A stretch of 13,532 nt of DNA, taken from NCBI GenBank assembly GCA_002887195.1, contig PJAB01001578.1, forward strand, positions 1-13,532, given 5' to 3'. Positions 1 through 8,255 of this stretch are shown here, piece by piece. Positions within the stretch are counted from its first letter, which is position 1. Every line of letters begins with the position of its first letter. This DNA is from Chrysochromulina parva. Lineage: Eukaryota; Haptophyta; Prymnesiales; Chrysochromulinaceae. Both the position numbers and the translations under genes were made by a program. Below the pieces are notes generated by a model, which was not told the origin of the DNA, did not search any database, and was given only the letters and a program-made list of their open reading frames with translations.

Positions 1-470
1 GCCCCCCCCCCCCCCCGCGCGATGATTTGCGCTGATGCGCAGATAGCCGCGAAGGCGATGAAGAAGCGAAGGCGATAAAAAGTTTAATGCAAAAAATTAC
101 GGACAAGGCGCAAGGGGCGGTGGGGCGCCACGCCACCGGGTCGGCACTCTTAAAGGGTCAAATTAACTCGACGTGCGTGTCCGCGTCGGGTGCGCGTGAA
201 GTCTGAAGTGTGAAGACCGCAAGACCCTAGACGGGCCCGTGAGTGGAAAAATGCTTATACCCGGGCGCGGCCGCGCGAGCCGCACGCCCGCACCCCGCAC
301 ACGGCGCAAGATTTTGACCTTGGGGGAGCAGGGTTTCAAACACTCACTCAGGTGGTTAACCCTGTATGGTCGTTTTCAACACAGTGGCACAGGGCCCGCT
401 CCCTCGCGCCTCCAGGTAGGAGAAACACGTGCTCACCCCACACGTCACGTCGCTGCCTCAGCCCTGCCAC
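1..470. other. 3' flank of the ligase IV gene, no gene seen
   Basis: This is non-coding flank beyond the ligase IV stop codon, which lies on the minus strand. It begins with a run of 15 C (2-16), then a short perfect hairpin at 28-41 (TGCGC-TGAT-GCGCA). It has a locally AT-richer stretch around 77-100 and 150-170. The part next to 470 should hold the ligase 3' UTR and polyadenylation site, but I recognise no signal. Open frames here run into the antisense of the ligase and show no protein-family features. Confidence 0.6.
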
Positions 471-3400
471 TCACGCGGCCTCCCGCAGCAGGTACTGCGC
501 CTCGCCCACCTTCTGCTCGGCCCTCTCGCACGCGTCCAGCCAGGCCTCGGACAAGATGTACGCGTAGGCGACCTGCATTCCGTTGGCCTGGGTGGCGCCG
601 AGGCGCGCGCGCGTGAGCGCCGCGCGCACCCGTGCGCACGAGCCATCCGCGATGGCGCTCGGCGCCAGCACCGCATGCGTCACCGTCGCGCCCGGAGCCT
701 CAGGGTCGCTCACGACAGCGGCCCCCGCGAGCCGCAGCCGCAGCCGCACCGCCGCGCTCGGCGCGTAGGCGACGACGCGGCTGAGGAGCATGCGCGTGGG
801 GCCGCGGCGCAGCTCGGCGAGATCTCGATCGTCCTCGAGTCGATCGAGATAGCCGAGCACCATCGCCTCCACTTCGGCCACGCTACGCGTCGAGGAGGCG
901 CCTGCGGCCGCAGTCATGGCCGTACTGCCGCCGCACGCGACAGGAGGACCGCCGACGCCGCTGGTGGTGGCACCACCATGGCATGGGACCATCGTGCCGC
1001 CACCCGAGCGCGCCGCGCTGGCCACCGAGGGGCGTGCCCCGAGTGCCCCGAGGAGCGTCCTCCGCTTGACAAGGGAGGATGCTTCCTTGAGGCTGTCCGC
1101 AGTCGCTAGCTGCTGGTACCGGTCGCCCCATTCATCCATGATGCGACCCGTCGCATCACGCGTGTCGGGCGTCGCATACCGCACGTACAGAGGCTCGAGG
1201 GGCGGAGCTTCCTGCCCCGCCTGCTTCTCCAGGAAGCAATGGACCAGCCACTCGGCCGCCACCACGTTGAACTGCGTCCGCTGCTCCTTCTCGCAGTCGG
1301 CGACCAGGTTCTTGGTCTGCATGGACATGGAGTTGATCGGATCTGCGTCCACCACCAGGGTCGTCTCTTTATTAACGTTTGCATCCACCCGCTCCGCGCC
1401 GAGCTGTTTGAGCAATCGCTTGAGAGCGTCCGCGCTCAGGGTGGGCGTTGGGCGACCCTCAGGCGCCGCCTGCCACTCGCGTCGCTTGGCGAGAAGCTCC
1501 TCGATGGAAGCGACGCTGCCGCCAACGCCCTTGACGACGGCCACGTGCGACCGAAGCACCTCGAACTCACGCGCCACGCGGGAGAGCGCCTGCAGGTCGT
1601 GCGCGGCATGCGAAACCACGCCCACCTTGCTGCGCTGCAGTTTGCTGGCCGAAGGCTTGCTTCGCTTTCCCGCCTGCCCGCCGTACTCGAGGTCGGCCGC
1701 GTCGGCGCGTGCCACCTCGGCCGCCGAGCGCTTGGACGCAGCCACCTTGGACTTGCCCTCGGCCACACGCCGCTGCAGCTCCTCGAAACGTTCGACGTCG
1801 GCCCAGCCCTTGTCATCTCGGAGGCGCGCGAGGCGCGGGAAGCGCAGTGTCAGGCCCGCCGGCATGAAGGCGTCCCCCTTTACGATCTCGTACGCGGCGA
1901 CCTGCATCACCTTGGAGAGGGTCGGCTCGTACCAAACGTGTGGCTCGTCGTCCGTCTTGTTCGGGATCCAGCCGCATAGGTGGAGCGGCCGCGCACTCTT
2001 GTGCCACGGCCGCTCGGCGCTCTTCAGCTGCGAGCGCAGGTCTACCAAGGCCTCGTGCGTGTAGCCGGAGCCCACCTTGGCGAAAGGGTAGAAGAGCGGC
2101 ATGTCGGGCGGGACGCCAAGTTTGGCTCTCTCGGAGCTGGGGGCGCGCACGCCGCACAGAAAAGTCGAGATGCCGTCGTTGCGTGTCACGCCCTCGCCAT
2201 AGTAGCCGGCCAGGATGAGGAGCTCGAGGTCGTCGCCCATGTCGTGCACGTAATCGGGCTTGAGTTTCTGCCAATCGGTGTCCCGCGAGCCCGGGACGTA
2301 CGGCGCGTTGAGCGACTTGAGCATCACGCCCTCATATCCCTTGGCCATGGCGCGATCGAGCCAGTTCATGATCTCGATCGTGTGGTCCTCGGAGGGTGGC
2401 TTGCCCTGCGGGTGGGGCTCCACCACAACCTGCTCGGACAGCTGCATCGAGTGAGCCTTCCACCGCACATAAGGTCGAAGGAGCTCGCGCCGCTCGCGCA
2501 TCGGGAGAGACGCGAGGCCCTTCCCGTTGAGCCAGACGACGTCGAAGACGATGTAGCACGGCTGGTAGCCGTCCCGTTGCAGGTCGCGCTTGTAGTCGCC
2601 CGCGAGGCTCCGGTTCTCGCCAAAGGGCGCGTAGTCGCCCGTCGCCTGATTCCACACCATCATCTCGCCGTCCAGGATGCACTCGCGCAGCTCAGGCGAG
2701 AGACACTCGGCGAGCACCGGAGCGAGCGCCTCGCCGTACTGGTGGGTGAAGTTGTGGCAGTTGCGCGTCCACCATTCGGCGCGCGCGGAGCCGCCCGCGC
2801 CGTCGCCGCGCCGAAAGTGGAGCACGACACGCTCGCCATCGAGCTTGTACTCGGCGACGTAGTCCCCCTTCTTGTACATCTCCTTGTGTACGGTCCGGTA
2901 GTCGGCCTTGTGCGCGAGCCGCGGCTTGAACGGCTTGAACAACTCCTGGTCAAGGCAGGCCAGCAGCGAGCAGAGGCACTCAGGCGCACTCCGAGGCACT
3001 CTAAGGCAGCAAGCAGCCGCGCACCACGGAGATCTGGTCGAGCCGGTAGCTCGGGTCGGCGCACTTGATGCACGTCTGGTGCAGGTCGCAGACCGAGTTG
3101 TAGAGCTCCTTGGCATCGGCATGGAGCATCGTTAAGATCGAGTCCTCCTTCATGCCGATGTGCATGTCCTTGAGGATGATGCGCAGCAGCCAGCGCTGCT
3201 CCTGCGCCGTCGTGGTCGTGTGCATCTTCATGAGCACGCGTTCCTTGGCCTCGAGGTTTTGGGCCTGTGCGAGCTCGTCGAGGAGCGCGTTGACCTCGCC
3301 TACGGTGATGTGACCCTTTGTGACGGTGCACCGGCCCTTGATGACCGAGTACACGACCTCGGGGAAGTTGCCCTGCTCATTGCGCGTGAAGCCTGCCGAT

Positions 3401-3726
3401 GGCTTCTTCCAGTTGAGCATCTTCTGTGCGTCATCGGACGAATCGGGCAGAGAGAGCAGATCCACGTACTTGCGCGCGAGATTCTTGTGCTTCAGCTTGT
3501 AGTTGGGCCTCTCAGTGTCGAGGTGCGGCAGCGTCAGCCGCATGAGCGGGAAGATGTCATGCACGCCCTTGCCGTACTGCGTCCACAACTTCATCATCAT
3601 CCCCTCCTTTTGGAACCGGTTAACGTTCGCCATGGTGAGCGCCTCGAAGCATTGGCACATCTTCTCGAAGGGCAGCGCCTCGCCCTTGCCCGACGTGTCC
3701 GTCGATCCGAACAAGGGCTGGATCAT
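471..3726 (-). CDS. LIG4: DNA ligase IV, two exons (3726-3025 and 2945-471)
   Basis: ATP-dependent DNA ligase that seals double-strand breaks in non-homologous end joining in the nucleus. Spliced length is 1058 residues; human LIG4 is about 911, and plant forms are longer. Seen in order: N-terminal helical DNA-binding domain (about 13-220); adenylation domain with motif I EYKLDGER (Lys268 is the nucleotide acceptor), motif III LDGEMM (325-330), motif IIIa YIVFDVVWLNG (365-375), motif IV EGVMLK (439-444), motif V WQKLKP (459-464) and OB-fold motif VI TLRFPR (600-605); a basic, NLS-like linker (630-674); BRCT1 (about 672-810, Trp800); an XRCC4-binding-like segment (818-862); a Gly/Ala linker; and BRCT2 (about 945-1050, Trp1036). 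The BRCT pair separates it from ligases I and III. The ATG at 3726 is preferred because it puts the PFEKMC segment where family members have it; the frame's upstream start is only TTG. The gene is head-to-head with the phosphoesterase gene. Confidence 0.95.
2946..3024 (-). other. LIG4 intron, 79 nt, phase 0
   Basis: On the minus strand the donor is GTG|GTGCGC and the acceptor TTGACCAG|GAG. Splicing joins LDQISV to ELFKPFKPRL, which restores the conserved ligase IV segment just ahead of the adenylation domain (human has ISITLFSAFKPML). If retained, the frame hits TAG after seven codons. The middle of the intron holds four imperfect 10-bp tandem units (2971-3010). Confidence 0.9.
2971..3010 (-). 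repeat. 10-bp tandem repeat in LIG4 intron
   Basis: Four contiguous, in-register 10-mers; plus-strand forms are CAGAGGCACT, CAGGCGCACT, CCGAGGCACT and CTAAGGCAGC. On the sense strand the best copy is a rotation of CCTCGGAGTG. It differs at one base from the unit in the CLPTM1 intron. Confidence 0.75.
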
Positions 3727-3889
3727 CCCGGCTGCTCGGGCGGCCGAAAGTCCCGTCAGAGTGCGGGGTGCGGGGCTCGGCCACAAGGGGGAACCCCCCC
3801 GAGGTCACATTGTGCCTCACAGAACGCCTTTCCGATCCAGACTGTGAATCAACGCGCCTTCGACGTGTCGCGACGAAACTGTGCCCGGA
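3727..3889. promoter_or_regulatory. compact divergent promoter region, LIG4 / metallophosphoesterase
   Basis: Only 163 bp separate the ATG of ligase IV (minus) from that of the phosphoesterase (plus), so both 5' UTRs and core promoters must fit here unless they lie within the neighbouring gene. The region is GC-rich and has no recognisable TATA box. It contains a G5-AA-C7 dyad at 3787-3800. Shared regulation is inferred from the geometry alone. Confidence 0.5.
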
Positions 3890-6310
3890 ATGAGAGTTAG
3901 CAGCTCCATGACGTTGTTGGCGCTGGTCGCGTTGCAGTCGGCACAAGGCTTCCTGACGCTTTCTCCGGCTCGCTGGGCGCCGAGCCGCTCTTCTGCCATT
4001 CACCTGAACTTGAAGCCATCTGACGTGGCAAAGGCCGTCCGCGCGGCGATACCAACCGCCAACCTGGGCACGGTCGGCGGGCTGGATGGCGACATGGGCA
4101 CAGATTACTACAAGGACAAGCTCTGCGAGGAGGACGAGTGCGCGATTCCCGAACCCGACGAGTTCACGGTCGCGATCCTCGGCGACTTGCACCTGGACCC
4201 GCGCAAGATGGAGGACTACTACAAGGGCCGGGAGCATTTCCTGCCAATCTTTGAGGACGCCAAGTCGCGCGGCGTGGCGACGGCGCTCGTGAGCCTGGGC
4301 GATCTGGGCGAGTCCAAGTCGGTTCGCCCCGGGGAGACGCAGGAGCTCTTCGCCGGCACCACCGAGTGCCACGAGCTCGCGGCCGAGTTCCTCTCCTCGT
4401 TCGGGGTGCCATACGAGGTCATCGGGGGCAACCACGACCTCGAGGGCATCGACGAGTTCACAACGGACGAGGCGAACCTGGCCGCCTTCTGCCGCATCCA
4501 CAAGAAGCCGCAGATGCAGTTCCTGCGCCAGATCGCCGACAAGACGCTCCTGGTGGGCTTAGGCTCGACCGTATTCCGCAAGGCGCGCTACACGTCGCAC
4601 GAGGTGATCATCGACGACGAGCAGATGGCGTGGTTCGAAGACGTGGTGTCGTCGCACCCCTCGACGGACGGCTGGAAGATCTTCGTGTTCACGCACGCGC
4701 CGCCCATTGGCTCCGGCCTGCGCGTCCTGCAGGAGAATCACGTGGTCAACGGCTGCTGCTGGATCAACCACTCGGGTGGCGCGAAGAGCGACCCAGCGGC
4801 GACGACCAAGTTCATCGAACTCGTGCGCAAGCATCGGTGCATCAAGGCGTGGTTCTCCGGCCACTTCCACCTCGGGCAGGACTATGAGGACTCGATCACC
4901 TTCCCCACGATCCCTCGTGAGCTCGGCCCGTACCCCAATCGTGGCTCCTGTGTCTTCGCGCAGACGTCGGTCATGCGCGCGGGCTCCTCGCGCGACGGGC
5001 GGCAGCAGAGCCGGCTGATCCGCGGCAACAAGGACGGGTTCGAGATCTGCACCGTCGACCACCAAAAGGGTGGCACCGTGCGCCTCGATGCGACGATCTC
5101 CTACACCGACACGAACCACGAGGTGGGCGTCTACGCTCACGAGCACGCGGAGCTCAAGGACTCGAATGCGTTCATCAAGGTGTACTCGCCCTCCCAGGGG
5201 GACGAATGCTACGTGGGCTACGAGGAGGACGACGTGAGCATCGACCCGACCAAGGGGTGCACGGTCGACGACAAGACCGTCGCGTGGTGGCACATGACGA
5301 CCGGCCAGGTTCTCGGCTTGTATGATGGCAGGCTGATCGAGTACGAGCCTTCGACTCTCGCGCCGCTGGGTCTGGTGGTGGGTCAGGACGAGCTTGCAGG
5401 GAAGCGCGTGGTCGTCGTGCCGAGCGAGGCACCCGAAAACTGCCGCTTGCCAGCTGCGGAGAGTGCCGATGGGGGTGTGGAAGGCGACTGCGCCGAGGAG
5501 GAGGCGGAGGAGCAGGCCATCCTACTCGTGGACGACGCCACAGGCACCATCACCGTCGTCCAGCCCAATGAGGACGGCTCCTATTGGCGCAAGATCGTCC
5601 GCAATAAGATGGTGCGCATGCAGGAGAAGCGTCGCTTACAGGCGGCGGAGGAGTTTGCGATCCGCACGTTGAAACTTGACAAGGAGAAGATGGAGGGCCG
5701 CGTCGTGTCGAGCTGGGGCCCGTACACCTCCATCTCCGGTACAGCGAAGAAGACGGGCGTCGCCGGGCTGACGGCGCCGGCTAGGGTGGTTGCGCCTGCG
5801 CCCGAGCCGCCGCCCGCGCCAAAGCTCGAGGTCCTTGGAGCGACCGGCTCGGAGCTCGCGTCCGTCTTCAGCTCGATGGCGGATAAGTTCAAAGGCACCA
5901 TCGCGACGGACCAGCTGCCGATGGCTCTGCAGCACGTGAGTCCGGGCTCAACGGCCGAGGAGCTCGCTGCACTCCTCGCGCTGGCTGAGGGAGCGAAGGA
6001 GGTGACCCTGCAGCAATTTGTGATGCTTGTGCTCTTCCGACGACCCGTGCGCGCGGACGCGCCGGCCAAGGCACCTGCGCAGGCCAAGGCGGCCGTAGCG
6101 GCCGTGGCGGCCGTGGCGCCTGCGCAGGCACCGGTGCCTTCGCAGGCGAGCACGACGGCGGTCAAGGAGGCGGTTAAGGAGGCGGTGGTGGCTGCGACGA
6201 CCAATCAACGGGGCGTCTCGCTCACGGAGCTCTCCAAGGCTGCTAAGGCGCAGCAGGCGAATGCGAATTGGTGGGATAAGGCCGGGGGCGCCTGGGGGTC
6301 GAAGTATTGA
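3890..6310 (+). CDS. calcineurin-like metallophosphoesterase, putative plastid-targeted, with degenerate EF-hand-like tail
   Basis: Predicted metal-dependent phosphoesterase of 806 residues in one exon; substrate unknown. All five metallophosphoesterase motifs are visible: GDLHLD (98-103), GDLG (137-140), GGNHD (179-183), TH (268-269) and GHFHL (324-328). They imply an intact dimetal site. The leader has a hydrophobic core (about 8-18) ending SAQG-F, then a Ser/Arg-rich stretch (22-42). This matches the signal peptide plus Phe(+1) transit peptide of secondary-plastid algae, so plastid import is inferred. Residues 395-620 form a beta-rich region I cannot assign, with an acidic patch (534-542). 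A Pro-rich linker (634-645) leads to an EF-hand-like helix pair (653-717) without clear calcium ligands, then an Ala/Pro-rich tail ending in NWWDKAGGAWGSKY. I chose the ATG at 3890; the open frame extends to a GTG at 3881, and an ATG at 3908 would leave a shorter leader. Confidence 0.85.
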   Translation: MRVSSSMTLLALVALQSAQGFLTLSPARWAPSRSSAIHLNLKPSDVAKAVRAAIPTANLGTVGGLDGDMGTDYYKDKLCEEDECAIPEPDEFTVAILGDLHLDPRKMEDYYKGREHFLPIFEDAKSRGVATALVSLGDLGESKSVRPGETQELFAGTTECHELAAEFLSSFGVPYEVIGGNHDLEGIDEFTTDEANLAAFCRIHKKPQMQFLRQIADKTLLVGLGSTVFRKARYTSHEVIIDDEQMAWFEDVVSSHPSTDGWKIFVFTHAPPIGSGLRVLQENHVVNGCCWINHSGGAKSDPAATTKFIELVRKHRCIKAWFSGHFHLGQDYEDSITFPTIPRELGPYPNRGSCVFAQTSVMRAGSSRDGRQQSRLIRGNKDGFEICTVDHQKGGTVRLDATISYTDTNHEVGVYAHEHAELKDSNAFIKVYSPSQGDECYVGYEEDDVSIDPTKGCTVDDKTVAWWHMTTGQVLGLYDGRLIEYEPSTLAPLGLVVGQDELAGKRVVVVPSEAPENCRLPAAESADGGVEGDCAEEEAEEQAILLVDDATGTITVVQPNEDGSYWRKIVRNKMVRMQEKRRLQAAEEFAIRTLKLDKEKMEGRVVSSWGPYTSISGTAKKTGVAGLTAPARVVAPAPEPPPAPKLEVLGATGSELASVFSSMADKFKGTIATDQLPMALQHVSPGSTAEELAALLALAEGAKEVTLQQFVMLVLFRRPVRADAPAKAPAQAKAAVAAVAAVAPAQAPVPSQASTTAVKEAVKEAVVAATTNQRGVSLTELSKAAKAQQANANWWDKAGGAWGSKY

Positions 6311-6483
6311 CGGCCTGAGTGCTGAGGGAGGGCGATCGAGGGCGGTGCATCTTGTGGGAAGGATACGCATTGCGGGCATGGAGAGGCTTTTGCCACTCTG
6401 TGCAGAGGGCAGACGATGGACTAAGATAGAGAGATTCGGAATACCTCATGCGCCTCCGCGCTGAGTCTCGAGTGCGATAGAAC

Positions 6484-6517
6484 AGTGACAATCGGTCACT
6501 CACAGGAGACTCCTGTG
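6484..6517. repeat. two abutting 17-bp inverted repeats
   Basis: 6484-6500 is AGTGAC-AATCG-GTCACT (6-bp arms, 5-nt loop). 6501-6517 is CACAGGAG-A-CTCCTGTG (8-bp arms around one base). Both are perfect, equal in total length and directly adjacent, about 175 bp past the phosphoesterase stop. Confidence 0.7.
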
Positions 6518-6563
6518 GTTGACCGTTAGCGCGAGCGAAGCATGTCGGCACCAGTGCGCGCGC

Positions 6564-6586
6564 GGGGGGGGGGGGGTCAGGGGGGG
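6564..6586. repeat. G-rich tract G13-TCA-G7
   Basis: A run of 13 G, then TCA, then 7 G. It is capable in principle of G-quadruplex formation on the plus strand, and its length may be unreliable in the assembly. Confidence 0.7.
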
Positions 6587-6728
6587 TCTCATGCGCATTT
6601 TCCGGTGAAGCATGTCGATCGGATCGGATTCCAGGTGCGTGGCAATTGCGAATTCGTGCCGGTGGGGGTACCCGTGGTCCGCCCAATTTGGGTCCGCCGC
6701 GTGAATGCAAGTTTCGTTAAAGAGTCGA

Positions 6729-6740
6729 TTATTATAATAA
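6729..6740. promoter_or_regulatory. AT-only palindrome, possible promoter element
   Basis: TTATTATAATAA is a perfect 12-bp palindrome and an unusual AT-only island in very GC-rich DNA, 214 bp before the lipase ATG. A promoter role is a guess from composition and position. Confidence 0.25.
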
Positions 6741-6853
6741 CCGCGATACGTGGGCACCGCGCAGCAGTCGGTTAACCCGGTACACGCGGGGGACTGACGC
6801 CCAGTGCCCCCTGCGCGCCTGGGAGCGGATCCTGGATATGAATTAATACGAAA

Positions 6854-6957
6854 ATGACCATTTCGGGCCTACCGGTATACTTACTTTTTGTGCGATGACG
6901 ATGTGTGAGGTCGAGGCGGCCATCCTGGGGTGGCCTTCCCTGCGCTGGGGAGCATGA
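6854..6957 (+). promoter_or_regulatory. two chained upstream ORFs before the lipase
   Basis: uORF1 (6854-6898) encodes MTISGLPVYLLFVR; uORF2 (6895-6957) encodes 20 residues starting MTMCEVEAAI. The stop of uORF1 overlaps the ATG of uORF2 as ATGA, and the stop of uORF2 overlaps the lipase ATG at 6954 in the same way. If the mRNA starts upstream of 6854 they would limit or couple lipase translation; the transcript start is not known. Confidence 0.35.
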
Positions 6958-8255
6958 CCATGTTTCTCACTGCAATTCTCTTGTGCGTGCACCCACCTCA
7001 GCCGTTAGACTCTCCACCTCCGTCGTTTCGGGCGGCGAGGCGCCTCGTGCGCCTCCTGGATGAGCACGTGCGCAGCATCCCAGGCGTGCACCGACTCTCT
7101 ACACGGCGTCTGATGCAAGGAGTGAGCATACTGGCAGCAGTCGAGTGGCCAGCGCAGCCGCTTTTCAACGTATCGCTCACCGATCGACACGAACGAGAGA
7201 GCCTGCGGCGGGCTGCACGTGCGAGCGTCCTCGCCTCTGCCGCGTACAGCACGTTTGGCGTGTTGTTGGTCGAATGGGCTCGCTCACCGCTGCAGATGCT
7301 CCGCGCCATGTGGTGGATGCTCTGCGGGCTGCACCGGCCGCGCATGACCGCCTTCGAGATCCACACCCGCGGCCTTGGCCTGCGCGCCAGCGACGTGCTT
7401 CACGCGCAGTGGCGCCCGCGGCTGATGGCTCGGCAAGGCGACGCGGGGTCAAAGGATGTCTCGCCGAGCACGTCCACTTTGGCAGCGTACGTGCCGGCGC
7501 ACTTCATCGTCTTGGACCACCGCGAACGTGCCGTCATCCTTGTCATCCGTGGCTCACTTGACCTGGAAGACGTGGTCACCATTGTGGAGGTGGCGCCCAC
7601 GCGTCATGACGAGCGCCTGCTTGGGCGAGGATGCCACGGGGGCATGGCGGCGGCTGCGCGGACGCTCGTCGCGCGGCACGAGCGGCTGCTGCGGGACACG
7701 CTGCGCCGGCACCCTGGCTACCGCCTTGACCTCGCAGGCCACTCGCTTGGGGCGGGGATCGCCACGTTTGCTGCCGTGCTGCTGCAACGAGCCATGCCGC
7801 ACCGCACTGTCGTTCACGCCTACGCGTTCGCGCCGCCATGCTCGCTACCACTTCGTGAGAGCGGCCGGCATGACGCGCTCGTGGACGCGTACGTCTACGC
7901 GGCCGACGTGGTGCCCCGCCTCAGCGTCGGCTCAGTCCACGGGCTATGCGAGGCCGTTGAAGCGGTTACGCGGCGCCATGACAACGGCAGCCGGGCAGGC
8001 TCAAGTGCCGATGCGGAGACGCACGGGCGATGGGCTGCCCCCCCGAGGCATAGCACGCGCTATCCGCCGGGACGGCTGCGACAACTGGAGCCGGTGCATG
8101 CACGGAGGCGGGGCGGTTGCGGCCGCGAGCTTCTACTGCTGCGTCCGTGCCGGCGCGGCCTTGGCCTCCTCCGACTGCACCCAAGCATGTTCCGAGATCA
8201 CGGCTTCGACCGCTATGCATGTGCGCTGGCGAGCCTGGCGGAGCAGGTGCAGTAG
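6954..8255 (+). CDS. class 3 lipase, sn-1 diacylglycerol-lipase type
   Basis: Predicted serine lipase of 433 residues with an alpha/beta-hydrolase fold; by resemblance to DAG lipases it would release a fatty acid from diacylglycerol. Seen: a short hydrophobic N-terminus (3-12), a hydrophobic segment (about 91-126), the strand and oxyanion region AVILVIRGSLDLEDVVT (193-209), the nucleophile elbow GHSLGAG (262-268, Ser264), AYAFAPPCSLP (289-299, like the DAG-lipase YSPPGGL), Asp318 in AADVVPRLSV, a YPPGRL segment (370-375), and a C-terminal PSMFRDHGFDRY with His416. Ser264, Asp318 and His416 are the likely triad. Unlike animal DAGL it has no clear four-helix membrane domain, so it may be a compact form or have lost 5' exons. 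I use the ATG at 6954; the frame opens at a GTG at 6930. Residues 340-400 are Arg/Gly-rich and poorly conserved. Confidence 0.82.
   Translation: MTMFLTAILLCVHPPQPLDSPPPSFRAARRLVRLLDEHVRSIPGVHRLSTRRLMQGVSILAAVEWPAQPLFNVSLTDRHERESLRRAARASVLASAAYSTFGVLLVEWARSPLQMLRAMWWMLCGLHRPRMTAFEIHTRGLGLRASDVLHAQWRPRLMARQGDAGSKDVSPSTSTLAAYVPAHFIVLDHRERAVILVIRGSLDLEDVVTIVEVAPTRHDERLLGRGCHGGMAAAARTLVARHERLLRDTLRRHPGYRLDLAGHSLGAGIATFAAVLLQRAMPHRTVVHAYAFAPPCSLPLRESGRHDALVDAYVYAADVVPRLSVGSVHGLCEAVEAVTRRHDNGSRAGSSADAETHGRWAAPPRHSTRYPPGRLRQLEPVHARRRGGCGRELLLLRPCRRGLGLLRLHPSMFRDHGFDRYACALASLAEQVQ

Larger units (their letters stand above)
6311..6953 (+). other. intergenic region with inverted repeats, G-tract and lipase leader
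   Basis: This is 643 bp between the phosphoesterase stop and the lipase ATG, with no convincing gene. It holds two abutting 17-bp inverted repeats (6484-6517), a G13-TCA-G7 tract (6564-6586) flanked by an 11-bp direct repeat (GAAGCATGTCG at 6537 and 6607), an AT-only palindrome (6729-6740) and two upstream ORFs just before the lipase. The last 250 bp are AT-richer than the surroundings and probably contain the lipase promoter; no exact transcription start can be placed. Confidence 0.5.

Noticed and set aside
1..16. Poly-C at the window edge as a telomere or terminal repeat
   Set aside because: A plain 15-C homopolymer with no repeat unit; more likely a low-complexity tract or assembly artefact.
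916..3068. Long plus-strand open frames opposite the ligase IV gene
   Set aside because: They are antisense to clear, motif-bearing ligase exons, share its high third-position GC, and show no family features.
3727..3786. Twenty-residue N-terminal extension of ligase IV
   Set aside because: It would start at TTG; the ATG at 3726 already fits the family start.
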